Origin: Diogma glabrata
Lineage: Eukaryota; Arthropoda; Insecta; Diptera; Cylindrotomidae
Direction: 5' to 3'
Assembly: GCA_963693315.1 (NCBI GenBank)
Contig: OY856186.1
Span: 131,864,164 to 131,928,163 of the forward strand
Length of the DNA stretch: 64,000 nt
Shown: piece after piece, positions 48,313 through 58,410 of the stretch
Layout: every line of letters starts with the position of its first letter
Position numbering within the stretch: position 1 is the stretch's first letter
Notes under the pieces: model-generated
Seen by the model: the letters and a program-made list of their open reading frames with translations, nothing else
The model's database searches: none
What the model was told of the DNA's origin: nothing
Translations under genes and position numbers: made by a program

Positions 48313-48324
48313 GAGGGGGAGGAA
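48313..48324 (+). promoter_or_regulatory. Polypurine tract of the gypsy element
   Basis: GAGGGGGAGGAA is uninterrupted purine directly before the 3' LTR TGTAGT. This is the standard RNase H-resistant primer for plus-strand DNA. Confidence 0.9.
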
Positions 48325-49483
48325 TGTAGTAAAACAAATTACATAGTTTTCCTACAACAACCTCTCAAAGTATATTCGCAATATCTTCTAAATTCCTACC
48401 CATGAATATAAAAACAATTGACCTAAAATTCTATTAAAATTGAAAACAAATATTTCATAACCTACCTTTTAATTACCTTTTTCTGGGTTATTTTAAAATA
48501 TTTTTTAATATCGTTTAATTTAAATAAAATCAATTCGCGACATTGGCATTAAATAAAATTTAATTAAAACAAAATCAGTAGGTCAGTTGTTTCGATTTCA
48601 AAAACAATAATCAACGAGTAATCATTTTTTTTAATTATATAAGTAATATTTTAATGAATAATCGGGGAGTCGTTCAGTAAACAAAAAACAAACCGGTTCA
48701 GTCAATTTTAAATCAGCGAGTCAATTCTGACAAAAATCAATCAGTCAGTCGTGAAATTATATTCTAAAGTTAAGTTATATTCTAAAGTAAAATAAAGTTT
48801 AAGTTCATTAAAATAAGTTGAGTTCATTTGAAATAAGTTAAGTCAATTTTTATCGAATCGAGCAATTAACGAGAAATCGATCAATACGGTGTGAAAACCA
48901 AGTTAGAAAAAACAGTTACTAAAGCCAATATTTATGTACAATTTTTGTAAACATAAAACGGAAAAGTTGTACTTATTGAATTGCCTATAAAAGCCAATTT
49001 AATTTTAACAGATGAAGAATCTTTGGTGATTAATCTTGTGTAATCCAACACATCTAGTTGGTCTTAAAAATATATAAATAAATAAAAGTAACCTTACAAA
49101 AAAAATCATACATAAAAGTGTATATAAATAAACATAAGTATTTTACAAATATATATATTTAAAGGAAATAAGTTTAACTGTAGTGTTTTTTTTTATAAGT
49201 GTTAACATTAAATCTTTTTCTAACACACCACACACTACACATCCACCAGTTTCACTACCTTTTCATAAACAGTAGTGACAAATTGTTTGTAGTGACAAAT
49301 TGCTACTCAAATAGTGTGTGAAACAACCATAATCGCACTAAGGCTAACATTGTCACTACATTTTAACATAGTAGTGCACATATAAATAATTGCACTACAA
49401 TTCAATTACATAGTATAGTGCCTTATCAAAAATTGCACTACATATTATTATACAGTAGTGTTGTTATCACCTTTGGCACTACA
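48325..49483 (+). repeat. 3' LTR of the gypsy element
   Basis: It is 1159 bp and matches the 5' LTR except for C/T near 48429, A/G near 49164, a 3-nt difference after the T-run near 49190 and G/A near 49358. It is followed by the CTCT duplication. Confidence 0.93.
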
Positions 49484-49623
49484 CTCTTACCTCCGTTCAA
49501 CAACATCAGCTTGACCAGCTCATTCCACAGTTCCCGTATGCCAAGTGTCATGGTCTAGGGCGTACGTCTTCGGTTACTTATATTATTGATACCGGTGAAG
49601 CCAAGCTAGTAAATCATCGTTAC
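49484..49623 (+). pseudogene. Old Ty3/gypsy element: protease-RT spacer (fragment 2 of 3)
   Basis: The frame TSVQQHQLDQLIPQFPYAKC, then YIIDTGEAKLVNHRYYA, is the segment just before the RT domain in gypsy Pol, where ...DTG.A.P.....YPVSP precedes the polymerase. It continues across the BEL/Pao insertion with VSPTVQKEM at 56453. The fragment is only about 140 bp because two separate elements flank it. Confidence 0.8.
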
Positions 49624-49628
49624 TATGC

Positions 49629-50229
49629 TGACGACAATACCTAAACAACTAATTAAAAAACAATAATTTAATATAGAAAAATATTAGTTCATCTATCAGA
49701 ATATAGATTTAGTGAATCTAATTAAAATCAACAAATCATAGAATAATCAATTAGCTTAGGTCAAAACCTTTCGATCATATTAAATTAGTAAAATTCACCT
49801 TTTTTACAATAGATGTAAGGAAATTTAATTTATATTTGGAAATATTAAGAAAGGCTTCGATTAATTATTAAAAGTTTTTGATTAAAAACTTGCATAGTCA
49901 TCTTCACTTTATATTTGAACTTTCCTGTGAACGGTGAAAAATATTAATTAGCTGTGATTTTGTTAAAATAAAACAATATTTGAATATTATTTTATTGTTT
50001 TTATTTAATAACGATTTTTGGAAATTACACCCGGACATTCTCATCTCATCTGAATATAATAATTGAACCTCTGCTGTGAAATAGGAAACGCATCATTTTT
50101 GGAATAATTTGGTAATTTGTTTGTACAAACATAAAAGGCGGTAAAACTCAACAAATACAAAATAGTACAACTGGACTCGTCAAGATAAATTGTGGATACG
50201 CAATCAACGAGTGCAGCTGATATTATTCA
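49629..50229 (+). repeat. 5' LTR of the BEL/Pao element
   Basis: TGACGACAATACC to GATATTATTCA, 601 bp. It contains AATAAA at about 49967. No convincing TATA box was found. Confidence 0.95.
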
Positions 50230-50250
50230 TGGTCCTTCGAGCCGGATTTG
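50230..50250 (+). promoter_or_regulatory. Primer-binding site, tRNA-Tyr
   Basis: It starts TGGTCCTTCGAGCCGG directly after the LTR and stays complementary to the 3' end of insect tRNA-Tyr (ending CCGGCTCGAAGGA plus CCA, as I recall it) for about 21 nt. The match is unusually long for a primer-binding site. Confidence 0.8.
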
Positions 50251-50332
50251 CTGCATATAAAATCGTGAGTACAAGCCAAACTATTCTTTTATATATATAA
50301 ACACTTTATACAAAAAATAATACTTAAAAACG

Positions 50333-50636
50333 GTGAAAGGTGATTATTTAAACGTGCCAATACTAATGAATGAATATAGTGAACACGTTATAAACTTAAG
50401 TGAAATTATATAAATACATTTGTGCGAAAATTATAAATCAAACTGTGAAAGGTGATTCTTGAAACGTGTCATTACTGAGTGAATCAATATAGTGATCACG
50501 TTATACGCTGAAATAAATATATATAAATACTTTGCGCGAAAATTACTAATTAAAACTGCGAAAAGATTATTGAAACGTGTCAATCCTGCAGTAAATATAT
50601 ATAAAAGATATAGTGAGCACGTTGTAGAATTCTTAC
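50333..50636 (+). repeat. Three tandem repeats in the BEL/Pao leader
   Basis: Units of about 112 bp start at 50333, 50445 and 50558 with GTGAAAGG or GCGAAAAG. Each then has GAAACGTG-like and AATATAGTGA.CACGTT boxes. The third is cut short just before the start codon. They are diverged, so older than this insertion and part of the family's leader. Confidence 0.8.
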
Positions 50637-50638
50637 AA

Positions 50639-53600
50639 ATGGCGGAAAATAGAGCAATAAAGCGCTTCTTGAAAACATTAGAAAGTATGAAAGTGCAAGT
50701 AAATCTCTTTAGCATTAGTACTCCAATTAGTGATATAAAAACTTGCATGGCTCTGTTAGCAGACGATTGGAGAGAATTTCAAGCGCTAGAAAAGGCCGTA
50801 AAAGGGAAATTTGATGAATCACAAATAGACAACGTGGACAAAATTGAAAATATGCATCTTGAGTTGAAACAAAAGCTTGTCAAATGGGAAAAGCTTTATG
50901 AAGAGAATAATGCACAAATACAAAATAACTCGATGGATGATTTTATGCTTAATCAAAGCAATTTTCTCCAGCAAATATCATCTATTCATAAACCAGATAA
51001 TGAGGTTCGTTTACCACGAGTTAATATACCATCGTTTAATGGAGTGTATGCAGAGTTTCCCTCCTTTCGTGATCTATATGAAGCGTCTGTCCATAACAAT
51101 AACAATATCTCAAAGGTTCACAAATTGCAATATTTAAAAGGGTTGCTTAAAGGTGAAGCCTATATGCTGATCAATCATCTGGCAGTGACAGAAGCTAACT
51201 ACGATGAAGCGTGGGACAAGATAAAGACACGGTACAACAAGCCAAAGCATGTCATACACAACTTGTTGAAACAATTTCTGGAACAACCAAACGTACAACA
51301 AGGTTGTGCAAAGTCAATTCGTCGCTTAGCTGACGTTTCGGATGAAGTCCTACGTGGGTTGAAGGTGCTTGATGAGCGTGCTGAAGGCCGTGACCCCTGG
51401 CTAATTTATCTACTTATTCAAAAACTAGACCAGGAAACGAGAGAAGCTTGGGCGCACGAGACAGCGGGAGTCAGCTTCCCTACAATGGAGCAGTTGTTTA
51501 TCTTTTTAAACAAAAGAAGTGATGCCTTGGAGAGCTTAAGTTCAATGCAGAAGACCAAAACGTATCCTCAAAGAAGAACAAGTGCTTTAGTTTCGCATAC
51601 AAACCAATTAGTATGCCCGTTATGTGAAGGAGAGCATTATTTAAGCAAATGTGATCAATATTTACAGCGAACATTTGCAGAAAGGAAACAACTAGTAGTT
51701 GAGAAAAAACTTTGTTTCAATTGTTTATCTTCATCTCACCAGTCAGTGGAGTGTAGATCCAAATATAAATGTGGTAAATGTCGCAGGAAGCATCATTTGA
51801 CTCTGCACTCAGAAGAAGATGCTAATAATCCACGGATCAATGCAACTCTCAACGCAAATGCATTGAATAATACTTTGGAACCATCTAGCTCAACCGATGT
51901 TCAAGCAAATGCAGCAGCCATACCAAATTTTCAATCTTTGCTACCAACAGCTATAGTTCTAGTAGCTGACAAATCTGGAAATTCTCAGAGATGCAGGTTA
52001 CTGCTAGATTCCGGATCACAAGCCTCTTTCATCACAGAAGCTTGTGCGCAGCGTTTGAATTTACCGAGATCTCAAGCAAATGTTGCAGTTACAGGTTTAA
52101 CAGCTGGAAAAGTAACCACCAGAGGAATTACATCAATAAATATTAAGTCGTTGTATTCGTCAGAGGAATCGATTCAAGTTGATGTTTTGATCATAAATCA
52201 GCTGCCAACGAGATTACCAAGTTTCAATTTCCAGCTCCAAGACTGTTGTTTTTTGGACGATTTAAAACTAGCTGATCCATCTTATAACCAAGTATCTGCC
52301 GTTGATATCCTGATAGGAGCTGACAGATTTTTTAGCATTATCAAAGATGGGCAGTTAACTAACTCAAATAATTCAATAGTCGCACAACGTACCATTTTTG
52401 GTTGGATTGCGGCTGGAGTTACCGGTGAAGAAAACGTCGTAAGAACAGACAGCAGCCAAGAAAGTTATTGTACTTTAAATTTCCATTTAGATGTAGACAT
52501 TGATAGAACATTAAAACAATTTTTTGAGCAAGAAGAAATTCCCAATGTCCAGATTATGAGTCAAGATGATGTCGAGTGTGAAGAATATTATAAAAAGACG
52601 CACAAACGAGATGAAAGGGGTCGTTACATCGTCTCTATTCCCTTTAAAAATAATACCGCTCAGCTTGGCAACTCTATCAACGTTGCCAAAAGAAGATTTT
52701 TAGCGTTAGAAAGGAAATTTCAATCTAATCCATCACTAAAACATGAATACGCTAGATTTATAAGTGAATATCTAAGTAGGGGATACCTAGAAGCTGTTTC
52801 TGAAGCTGATAAAATGATTGAGCAGTCTAAGTGTTTTTATTTGCCTCATCATTGTGTGATAAAACAAGCGAGCGAAACGACAAAACTAAGAGTAGTTTTT
52901 GATGGATCAGCGAAATCTTCTTCTGGGATATCACTAAATGAAACGATGTTAGTCGGTCCGACTATTCAGCCCACTTTATGGTCAATCTTATTAAGATTCA
53001 GAAAGCACAAAATTGCATTAGCAGCCGACATTGAGAAAATGTACAATCAAATTTTGGTTTGTGAAAGTGATAGTCAATTTCAACGTATTTTATGGCGAAG
53101 CGAAATAGCTGATGAGCTTAAACATTATAAACTAAATACAGTTACCTTTGGTTTATCTAGTTCGGCATTTTTAGCTATTAGAAGTATTCATCAGCTAGCA
53201 TATGATAATCAAGATAGTCATCCAAATATTATTGATCATCTTATAAATGATTTTTACGTTGATGATTTTATCTCTGGTGCTGATAACATTGAAGAAGCGA
53301 CGAAACTAAAAGGAGAAATGAATGATTTGTTAATAAGCGGTGGTTTTAATCTAAGAAAATGGAAATCAAATGTGCCTGAACTCACAGTGAATGGAGAGAC
53401 ACAACAAACCACTTTGTTCAATAATTCAGAAGAATCAAAAATATTAGGTCTACAGTGGAACGCAGCAGAAGATACTTTTACCTTTAAACTCGATTTGAAG
53501 GAGAGTAATGAGCCCACCAAACGTCAAGTTATTTCCGAGTATTCAAGGGTCTTTGATCCGCTGGGTTGGTTATCTCCTTCGATCATTTTAATGAAAATAG

Positions 53601-55819
53601 TATTTCAAAGGCTTTGGCTACACAAATTGGGATGGGATGATCATCTGCCAGCGGAAATATCAGAAATATACAACAAAATCCGTGTTGAGTTGAAAGATTT
53701 AGAAAAAATAAAGCTCAAAAGATACATTCCACAAGACGGTAAAATGGAATTACATGGTTTCTCCGATGCCAGCGAAAGTGCGTATAGTGCGGTGGTATAT
53801 TGTAGAGCGGTAGACAACAATGGTGTTGTCTCAGTTAACTTAATGGCAGCTAAAACAAAGGTGGCTCCAATCAAGCAGGTGTCCTTACCACGACTTGAAC
53901 TATGTGGTGCTCATTTACTCACAAAACTTATGCGTCTTGTGCAAGAAACAGTGAAGATGCCAGTGGAATGTTTTGCCTGGACGGACTCTACAATTGTACT
54001 ATCGTGGTTGTCGAGTCATCCAGTCAGGTGGAAAACCTACGTTGCTAATCGTACGGCTGAAATCATCAATCAGATACCGAGAAAATTCTGGAATCATGTA
54101 CGATCTGAACACAATCCTGCAGATTGCGCATCTCGTGGGATTTTGCCGTCTCAATTAATCAAACTAGATCTCTGGTGGCATGGCCCAGCATGGTTAAAAA
54201 ATTACCAATCGACTTCTGCAAAAGAGGATGATTTTGCTGTGAATCCAGAATATTTGAAAGAAGAAAGAAAAATAACCAAGGTTTTAGTTTCCAACACCCA
54301 TTGCAAGGAAGATCAAATCAGCACATTAATTCAAAGGATATCTTCCTATAATAAACTGAAAAGAATTTTTGCTTACGTTTTAAGATTTATAAATAATATG
54401 AGAAATGACAAGTTGAATAGAAGCTCGGGTTCTCTTACGGTGATTGAACTTCGGAAGGCCAACCTCATAATCATCAAATATGTACAGAGAGAAGCGTTTG
54501 CCGATGAGGTTGATTGCCTTCAAAGAGAGGTGAATATTAGAAAAAACAGCAGCATTGTAGCATTGGCACCATTTATAGATGCAGAGGGGATGTCAAGAGT
54601 CGGTGGCAGATTGAAACATCTGGACTGCCAATATGATTATAAACATCCAATGGTTTTACCAAAGGGTCATGCATTAAGTCGAATGATTGCAATACATGTG
54701 CACAAGAAAAATCTTCATCCTGGTTTGACTCTAACATTTCATCTGATAAGGCAGCAATTCTGGATAGTAGGAGGCAGAAGCAGTGTCAGAAATATAGTGA
54801 ACAAATGTGTGGTCTGCTTCAGAAAGAACGCCAAAACATCCAAGCAACTAATGGGAGATCTGCCATTAGCAAGATTGAAAGCTACAAGACCATTCTCATC
54901 TTGTGGTGTAGATTATGCGGGTCCAATTGAGATTGCTACAAAAAAGGGAAGAGGTGCCAAGTTTATCAAGGGGTATATTGCACTCTTTGTTTGTATGGTG
55001 ACCAGAGCTGTACACATTGAAGCCGTTACTGATCTATCTACAGATGCGTTTATAGCATCCTTAAAACGATTTATCTCAAGGCGAGGTGCTCCCGCACATA
55101 TCTACAGTGACAATGGATCTAACTTCATTGGAGCACGTCGAAAACTAGGCGAAATTTTTGAAAAAATTAGCAATATTAATCACAATTCTCTAATTGCAGA
55201 GTTCTTAGCACAGGATCAGATACAGTGGCACTTTATTCCACCTGTATCTCCACATTTTGGGGGTTTGTGGGAAGCAGCTGTGAAGTCAGTGAAGTCACAT
55301 TTACTCAAATATTCCTCAAATACTCACCTAACGTTCGAAGAGATGACAACTATGCTTACTCAAATTGAAGCCATTTTAAATTCAAGGCCACTCTACACGA
55401 CAGCTGATGATGATGCTTCTATTGATGTTTTAACACCAGCACATTTCTTGATTGGCTCAGGAAATTTTTATATTCCAGAAGAAAACATTAGTGAAAATAC
55501 ACCGACCAGCAGGCTTTCTAGGTGGCAAAATGTTCAACAGCGTGTTCAATCCTTCTGGAAAAAATTCAGTGTGGAGTATTTCCATAATCTACAACAAAGA
55601 AACAAATGGCGTGAATTACAACCTAATTTTAAAAATGGAGACATGGTGTTAATTAAAGAAGACAACTTACCATCATACAAATGGATGCTTGGGAAGATCA
55701 TAGAGTTGCATCCAGATGATCAAGGCAATGTTAGAGTTGTCACTGTAAAGACGTCCAAAAATATATTAAAACGCCCAATCGTTAAAATCTGCAAACTACC
55801 ACAACAGGATGATGGTTAA
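50639..55819 (+). CDS. pol: BEL/Pao Gag-Pol polyprotein
   Basis: One frame of 1726 codons from ATG 50639 (context ACAAATGGC; the frame is open further up to an ATG at 50492, but that part is leader repeat). Gag with a DUF1759-like region covers about residues 120-300. Zinc knuckles follow: CPLCEGEHYLSKC (about 326), CFNCLSSSHQSVEC (about 359) and CGKC. The aspartic protease has LLLDSGSQASFI (about 455). RT has KLRVVFDGSAKSS (about 750) and the catalytic YVDD (about 872). RNase H shows HGFSDASESAYSAVVY (about 1038) and WTDSTIVLSWL (about 1114). The integrase zinc domain ends CVVCFRKN (about 1390). The core has VDYAGPIEI, YSDNGSNFIGA and PHFGGLWEAAV (1424-1542). A C-terminal DUF5641-like region has WQNVQQRVQSFWKKF. 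No frameshift or stop occurs, and all catalytic motifs are present. Confidence 0.96.
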   Translation: MAENRAIKRFLKTLESMKVQVNLFSISTPISDIKTCMALLADDWREFQALEKAVKGKFDESQIDNVDKIENMHLELKQKLVKWEKLYEENNAQIQNNSMDDFMLNQSNFLQQISSIHKPDNEVRLPRVNIPSFNGVYAEFPSFRDLYEASVHNNNNISKVHKLQYLKGLLKGEAYMLINHLAVTEANYDEAWDKIKTRYNKPKHVIHNLLKQFLEQPNVQQGCAKSIRRLADVSDEVLRGLKVLDERAEGRDPWLIYLLIQKLDQETREAWAHETAGVSFPTMEQLFIFLNKRSDALESLSSMQKTKTYPQRRTSALVSHTNQLVCPLCEGEHYLSKCDQYLQRTFAERKQLVVEKKLCFNCLSSSHQSVECRSKYKCGKCRRKHHLTLHSEEDANNPRINATLNANALNNTLEPSSSTDVQANAAAIPNFQSLLPTAIVLVADKSGNSQRCRLLLDSGSQASFITEACAQRLNLPRSQANVAVTGLTAGKVTTRGITSINIKSLYSSEESIQVDVLIINQLPTRLPSFNFQLQDCCFLDDLKLADPSYNQVSAVDILIGADRFFSIIKDGQLTNSNNSIVAQRTIFGWIAAGVTGEENVVRTDSSQESYCTLNFHLDVDIDRTLKQFFEQEEIPNVQIMSQDDVECEEYYKKTHKRDERGRYIVSIPFKNNTAQLGNSINVAKRRFLALERKFQSNPSLKHEYARFISEYLSRGYLEAVSEADKMIEQSKCFYLPHHCVIKQASETTKLRVVFDGSAKSSSGISLNETMLVGPTIQPTLWSILLRFRKHKIALAADIEKMYNQILVCESDSQFQRILWRSEIADELKHYKLNTVTFGLSSSAFLAIRSIHQLAYDNQDSHPNIIDHLINDFYVDDFISGADNIEEATKLKGEMNDLLISGGFNLRKWKSNVPELTVNGETQQTTLFNNSEESKILGLQWNAAEDTFTFKLDLKESNEPTKRQVISEYSRVFDPLGWLSPSIILMKIVFQRLWLHKLGWDDHLPAEISEIYNKIRVELKDLEKIKLKRYIPQDGKMELHGFSDASESAYSAVVYCRAVDNNGVVSVNLMAAKTKVAPIKQVSLPRLELCGAHLLTKLMRLVQETVKMPVECFAWTDSTIVLSWLSSHPVRWKTYVANRTAEIINQIPRKFWNHVRSEHNPADCASRGILPSQLIKLDLWWHGPAWLKNYQSTSAKEDDFAVNPEYLKEERKITKVLVSNTHCKEDQISTLIQRISSYNKLKRIFAYVLRFINNMRNDKLNRSSGSLTVIELRKANLIIIKYVQREAFADEVDCLQREVNIRKNSSIVALAPFIDAEGMSRVGGRLKHLDCQYDYKHPMVLPKGHALSRMIAIHVHKKNLHPGLTLTFHLIRQQFWIVGGRSSVRNIVNKCVVCFRKNAKTSKQLMGDLPLARLKATRPFSSCGVDYAGPIEIATKKGRGAKFIKGYIALFVCMVTRAVHIEAVTDLSTDAFIASLKRFISRRGAPAHIYSDNGSNFIGARRKLGEIFEKISNINHNSLIAEFLAQDQIQWHFIPPVSPHFGGLWEAAVKSVKSHLLKYSSNTHLTFEEMTTMLTQIEAILNSRPLYTTADDDASIDVLTPAHFLIGSGNFYIPEENISENTPTSRLSRWQNVQQRVQSFWKKFSVEYFHNLQQRNKWRELQPNFKNGDMVLIKEDNLPSYKWMLGKIIELHPDDQGNVRVVTVKTSKNILKRPIVKICKLPQQDDG

Positions 55820-55835
55820 CGACTAAGTCGTTAAC
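55815..55835 (+). other. Perfect palindrome over the BEL/Pao stop codon
   Basis: GTTAACGACT, one central A, then AGTCGTTAAC. It includes the TAA stop and ends directly before the polypurine tract. Confidence 0.8.
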
Positions 55836-55846
55836 GAGGCGGAGTA
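55836..55846 (+). promoter_or_regulatory. Polypurine tract of the BEL/Pao element
   Basis: GAGGCGGAGTA directly before the 3' LTR TGACG. It is purine-rich with a C and a T, as is common in BEL/Pao elements. Confidence 0.75.
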
Positions 55847-56447
55847 TGACGACAATACCTAAACAACTAATTAAAAAACAATAATTTAATATAGAAAAAT
55901 ATTAGTTCATCTATCAGAATATAGATTTAGTGAATCTAATTAAAATCAACAAATCATAGAATAATCAATTAGCTTAGGTCAAAACCTTTCGATCATATTA
56001 AATTAGTAAAATTCACCTTTTTTACAATAGATGTAAGGAAATTTAATTTATATTTGGAAATATTAAGAAAGGCTTCGATTAATTATTAAAAGTTTTTGAT
56101 TAAAAACTTGCATAGTCATCTTCACTTTATATTTGAACTTTCCTGTGAACGGTGAAAAATATTAATTAGCTGTGATTTTGTTAAAATAAAACAATATTTG
56201 AATATTATTTTATTGTTTTTATTTAATAACGATTTTTGGAAATTACACCCGGACATTCTCATCTCATCTGAATATAATAATTGAACCTCTGCTGTGAAAT
56301 AGGAAACGCATCATTTTTGGAATAATTTGGTAATTTGTTTGTACAAACATAAAAGGCGGTAAAACTCAACAAATACAAAATAGTACAACTGGACTCGTCA
56401 AGATAAATTGTGGATACGCAATCAACGAGTGCAGCTGATATTATTCA
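55847..56447 (+). repeat. 3' LTR of the BEL/Pao element
   Basis: 601 bp; I found no difference from the 5' LTR when reading both line by line. It is followed by TATGC. Confidence 0.95.
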
Positions 56448-56452
56448 TATGC

Positions 56453-58410
56453 TGTTTCTCCAACCGTACAGAAAGAAATGTAAAAAGAGCTGTATCGCAT
56501 GATTGAACTTGAAGTAGTCGAGGAAGTGAAAGCTCTTAAAGTTCCCCGATGGCTGTCGTGCGAAAGGCTAATGGCAAAACTCGGCTTTGTCTAGATGCAA
56601 GAAAGCTAAATGTGGCTACTAACGCTTATCCTTTACCAATCATCGACAGCTTACTTAGCCGACTACGGGAAACGCAATTTATTTCAAGCATCGATCTAAA
56701 AGATGCCTTTTGGCAAATTCCACTTGATCCCACTTCTCAAGACACTACTGCCTTCACCGTACCAGAACGACAATTAGACCAGTTTACTGTAATGCCATTC
56801 GGATTATGTAATGCCCCTCAAGCATTATGCAGGTTAATGCACAAGGTAATTCCACATCAACTCCACGATCGGTATATTTGTGTATCTGGATGACCTTCTG
56901 GTAACCTCCTCTACTTTTGAAGAGCACCTTCTCCTGCTCTCTGATGTGGCAGCGCGACTTAGAGGTGCAGGTTTTACCATTAATTTAGAGAAATCCAAAT
57001 TTCTCCTTAACGAGATCGAGTATCTGGGGTATGTGGTTGACCAAAACCAAATCAAAATAAAATAAAAGTCATTATAGATTTTTCCGTTCCCAAAACCGTG
57101 AAAAGAGTACGACGCTACCTCGGCATTAAAAGTTGGTACAGACGTTTTATTGCTAATTATTACACCTTATCTGCAAGCCTAACCGAGTTGTTGAAGAAAG
57201 ATCGCAAATTTCTTTGGAATGCAAATGCACAGAAAAGTTTCGATTCACTAAAGTGGCTTATGCCTTTGAAAGATCTATCAGGTAGACTGACCAGATGGAG
57301 TCTTAAGTTGCAAGCTTATGATTTTGATATTGAATACTGCAAGGGAACCCAAAACATCATCGCTGACTCTCTCTCCAGGCTTAATACTGACGAGATTGAA
57401 AGTTCAGAGAAAGATGACCAGGATGTTGTAATGCATCTGGATCTTTCTTTCGAACATTTTAAGGACCCAGAGTACCTAGCGCTACGGCCCCACGCAGTTT
57501 CTAATGTTCTAGAAGTAGGTGGTCGTATCCACATTCAAACTAACGTTGGCTTGAAACACCTGGACAAAGATGAACATTGGCGACTCTTGGTTCCCATTCC
57601 AATGCAAAATTCTCTCATCTGTCAAGCCCATAATCCCCCTCTTTCGACTTACCTAGGTGCAGATTTGAGCTGACAAAGTCTCTTTGACAAGCAACAACCG
57701 CCAACTTAGTCACCTTTCTAGAGAACAAAGTGTTTAAACGGTTTGGCGTACCAGAGTCACTTGTCTCGGACAATGGTAAACAATTCGAGTCCCACATATT
57801 GGCGAATTCACTCAAAACCTTTGGAGTGAAGCATATATTTACTCCAAAATATTCACCGCAGCCTAACACTTCAGAATAGGTAAACCATTCCATTGTATCT
57901 GCCATTCGTTCTTATATCAAAACTGACCATAAAACCTGGGATATCCATCTCAACGAGATTACGTCAACCATGCGAAACGTTTACCATCCATCTATTGGGC
58001 TCACTCCTAATTTTATCACGTTTGGACGTCACCGAGTTAACCATGGTGCCGAATACCAAACCCTTCGTGATATTCATCACATTTCTGGACAGCATTCATG
58101 CGCCAGTACAAATGCTCTGGTATTTAAGAGGCCGTTCATCATCACCTGCACACCGCTTTTTAAAATAGCTCTCATCGGTACAATTGGCGGAGCAAGACTC
58201 GCATTATTCACCCTCAACAAGGCCTTTACGATTGAAACATTGTCCAGAGTGATGCGACCCGTAACTTCAACGCCAAGCTCGCTCCAAAATTTATTCCCGC
58301 AAAACTTACTCGACCTGTTGGGAACGCGGCATTTGAGGTGGAAAACATGCAGGGGAAAAGCTTGGGTGTCTTACATGTCAAGGACATCCGCTTTCCTTTC
58401 GTCCTTTGCT
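56453..58410 (+). pseudogene. Old Ty3/gypsy element: RT, RNase H tail, integrase (fragment 3 of 3)
   Basis: After VSPTVQKEM and a stop, a frameshift near 56548 opens MAVVRKANGKTRLCLDARKL (56549). FISSIDLKDAFWQIPLD, MPFGLCNAPQA and YLDD (about 56880) are RT motifs. Past a stop at 57062, VRRYLGIKSWYRRFIANYY leads to FDSLK, which is fused directly to WLMPLKDLSGRLTRWSLKLQ and FDIEYCKGTQNIIADSLSRL; most of RNase H is deleted. A fragment of the integrase zinc domain follows (CQAHNPPLS, about 57628). A second deletion leads to RFGVPESLVSDNGKQFESH (about 57740) and NTSE-stop-VNHSIVSAIRSYIKT. The C-terminal piece is KFIPAKLTRPVGNAAFEVEN with GKSLGVLHVKDIR (58285-58395). It has many lesions and is clearly dead. 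It was the landing site of both younger LTR elements. Confidence 0.88.

Larger units (their letters stand above)
36756..49483 (+). mobile_element. Ty3/gypsy LTR retrotransposon carrying a Helitron insertion
   Basis: The element is bounded by LTRs starting TGTAGT and ending ACTACA, with the 4-bp target duplication CTCT at 36752-36755 and 49484-49487. Order: 5' LTR, primer-binding site, gag, -1 frameshift, protease-RT-RNase H, a premature stop, integrase zinc domain and core, Helitron block with snap-back element (44940-47679), 3' non-coding region with hairpin, polypurine tract, 3' LTR. No env frame is present. The integrase C-terminus is missing. The LTRs differ by three substitutions and one 3-nt indel over about 1156 bp by my reading, so integration was recent, although the copy is defective. 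Confidence 0.93.
49629..56447 (+). mobile_element. BEL/Pao LTR retrotransposon, apparently intact
   Basis: The 6819-bp element has two 601-bp LTRs that I read as identical, 5-bp target duplication TATGC (49624-49628 and 56448-56452), a perfect primer-binding site, a single uninterrupted polyprotein and a polypurine tract. It is inserted in an old gypsy pol. Every part needed for transposition is present, so it is either very young or currently active. Confidence 0.95.

Noticed and set aside
50492..50638. Upstream ATG as start of the BEL/Pao protein
   Set aside because: This part lies within the leader tandem repeats and encodes repeat-derived sequence; ATG 50639 has a better context and starts the Gag-like region.
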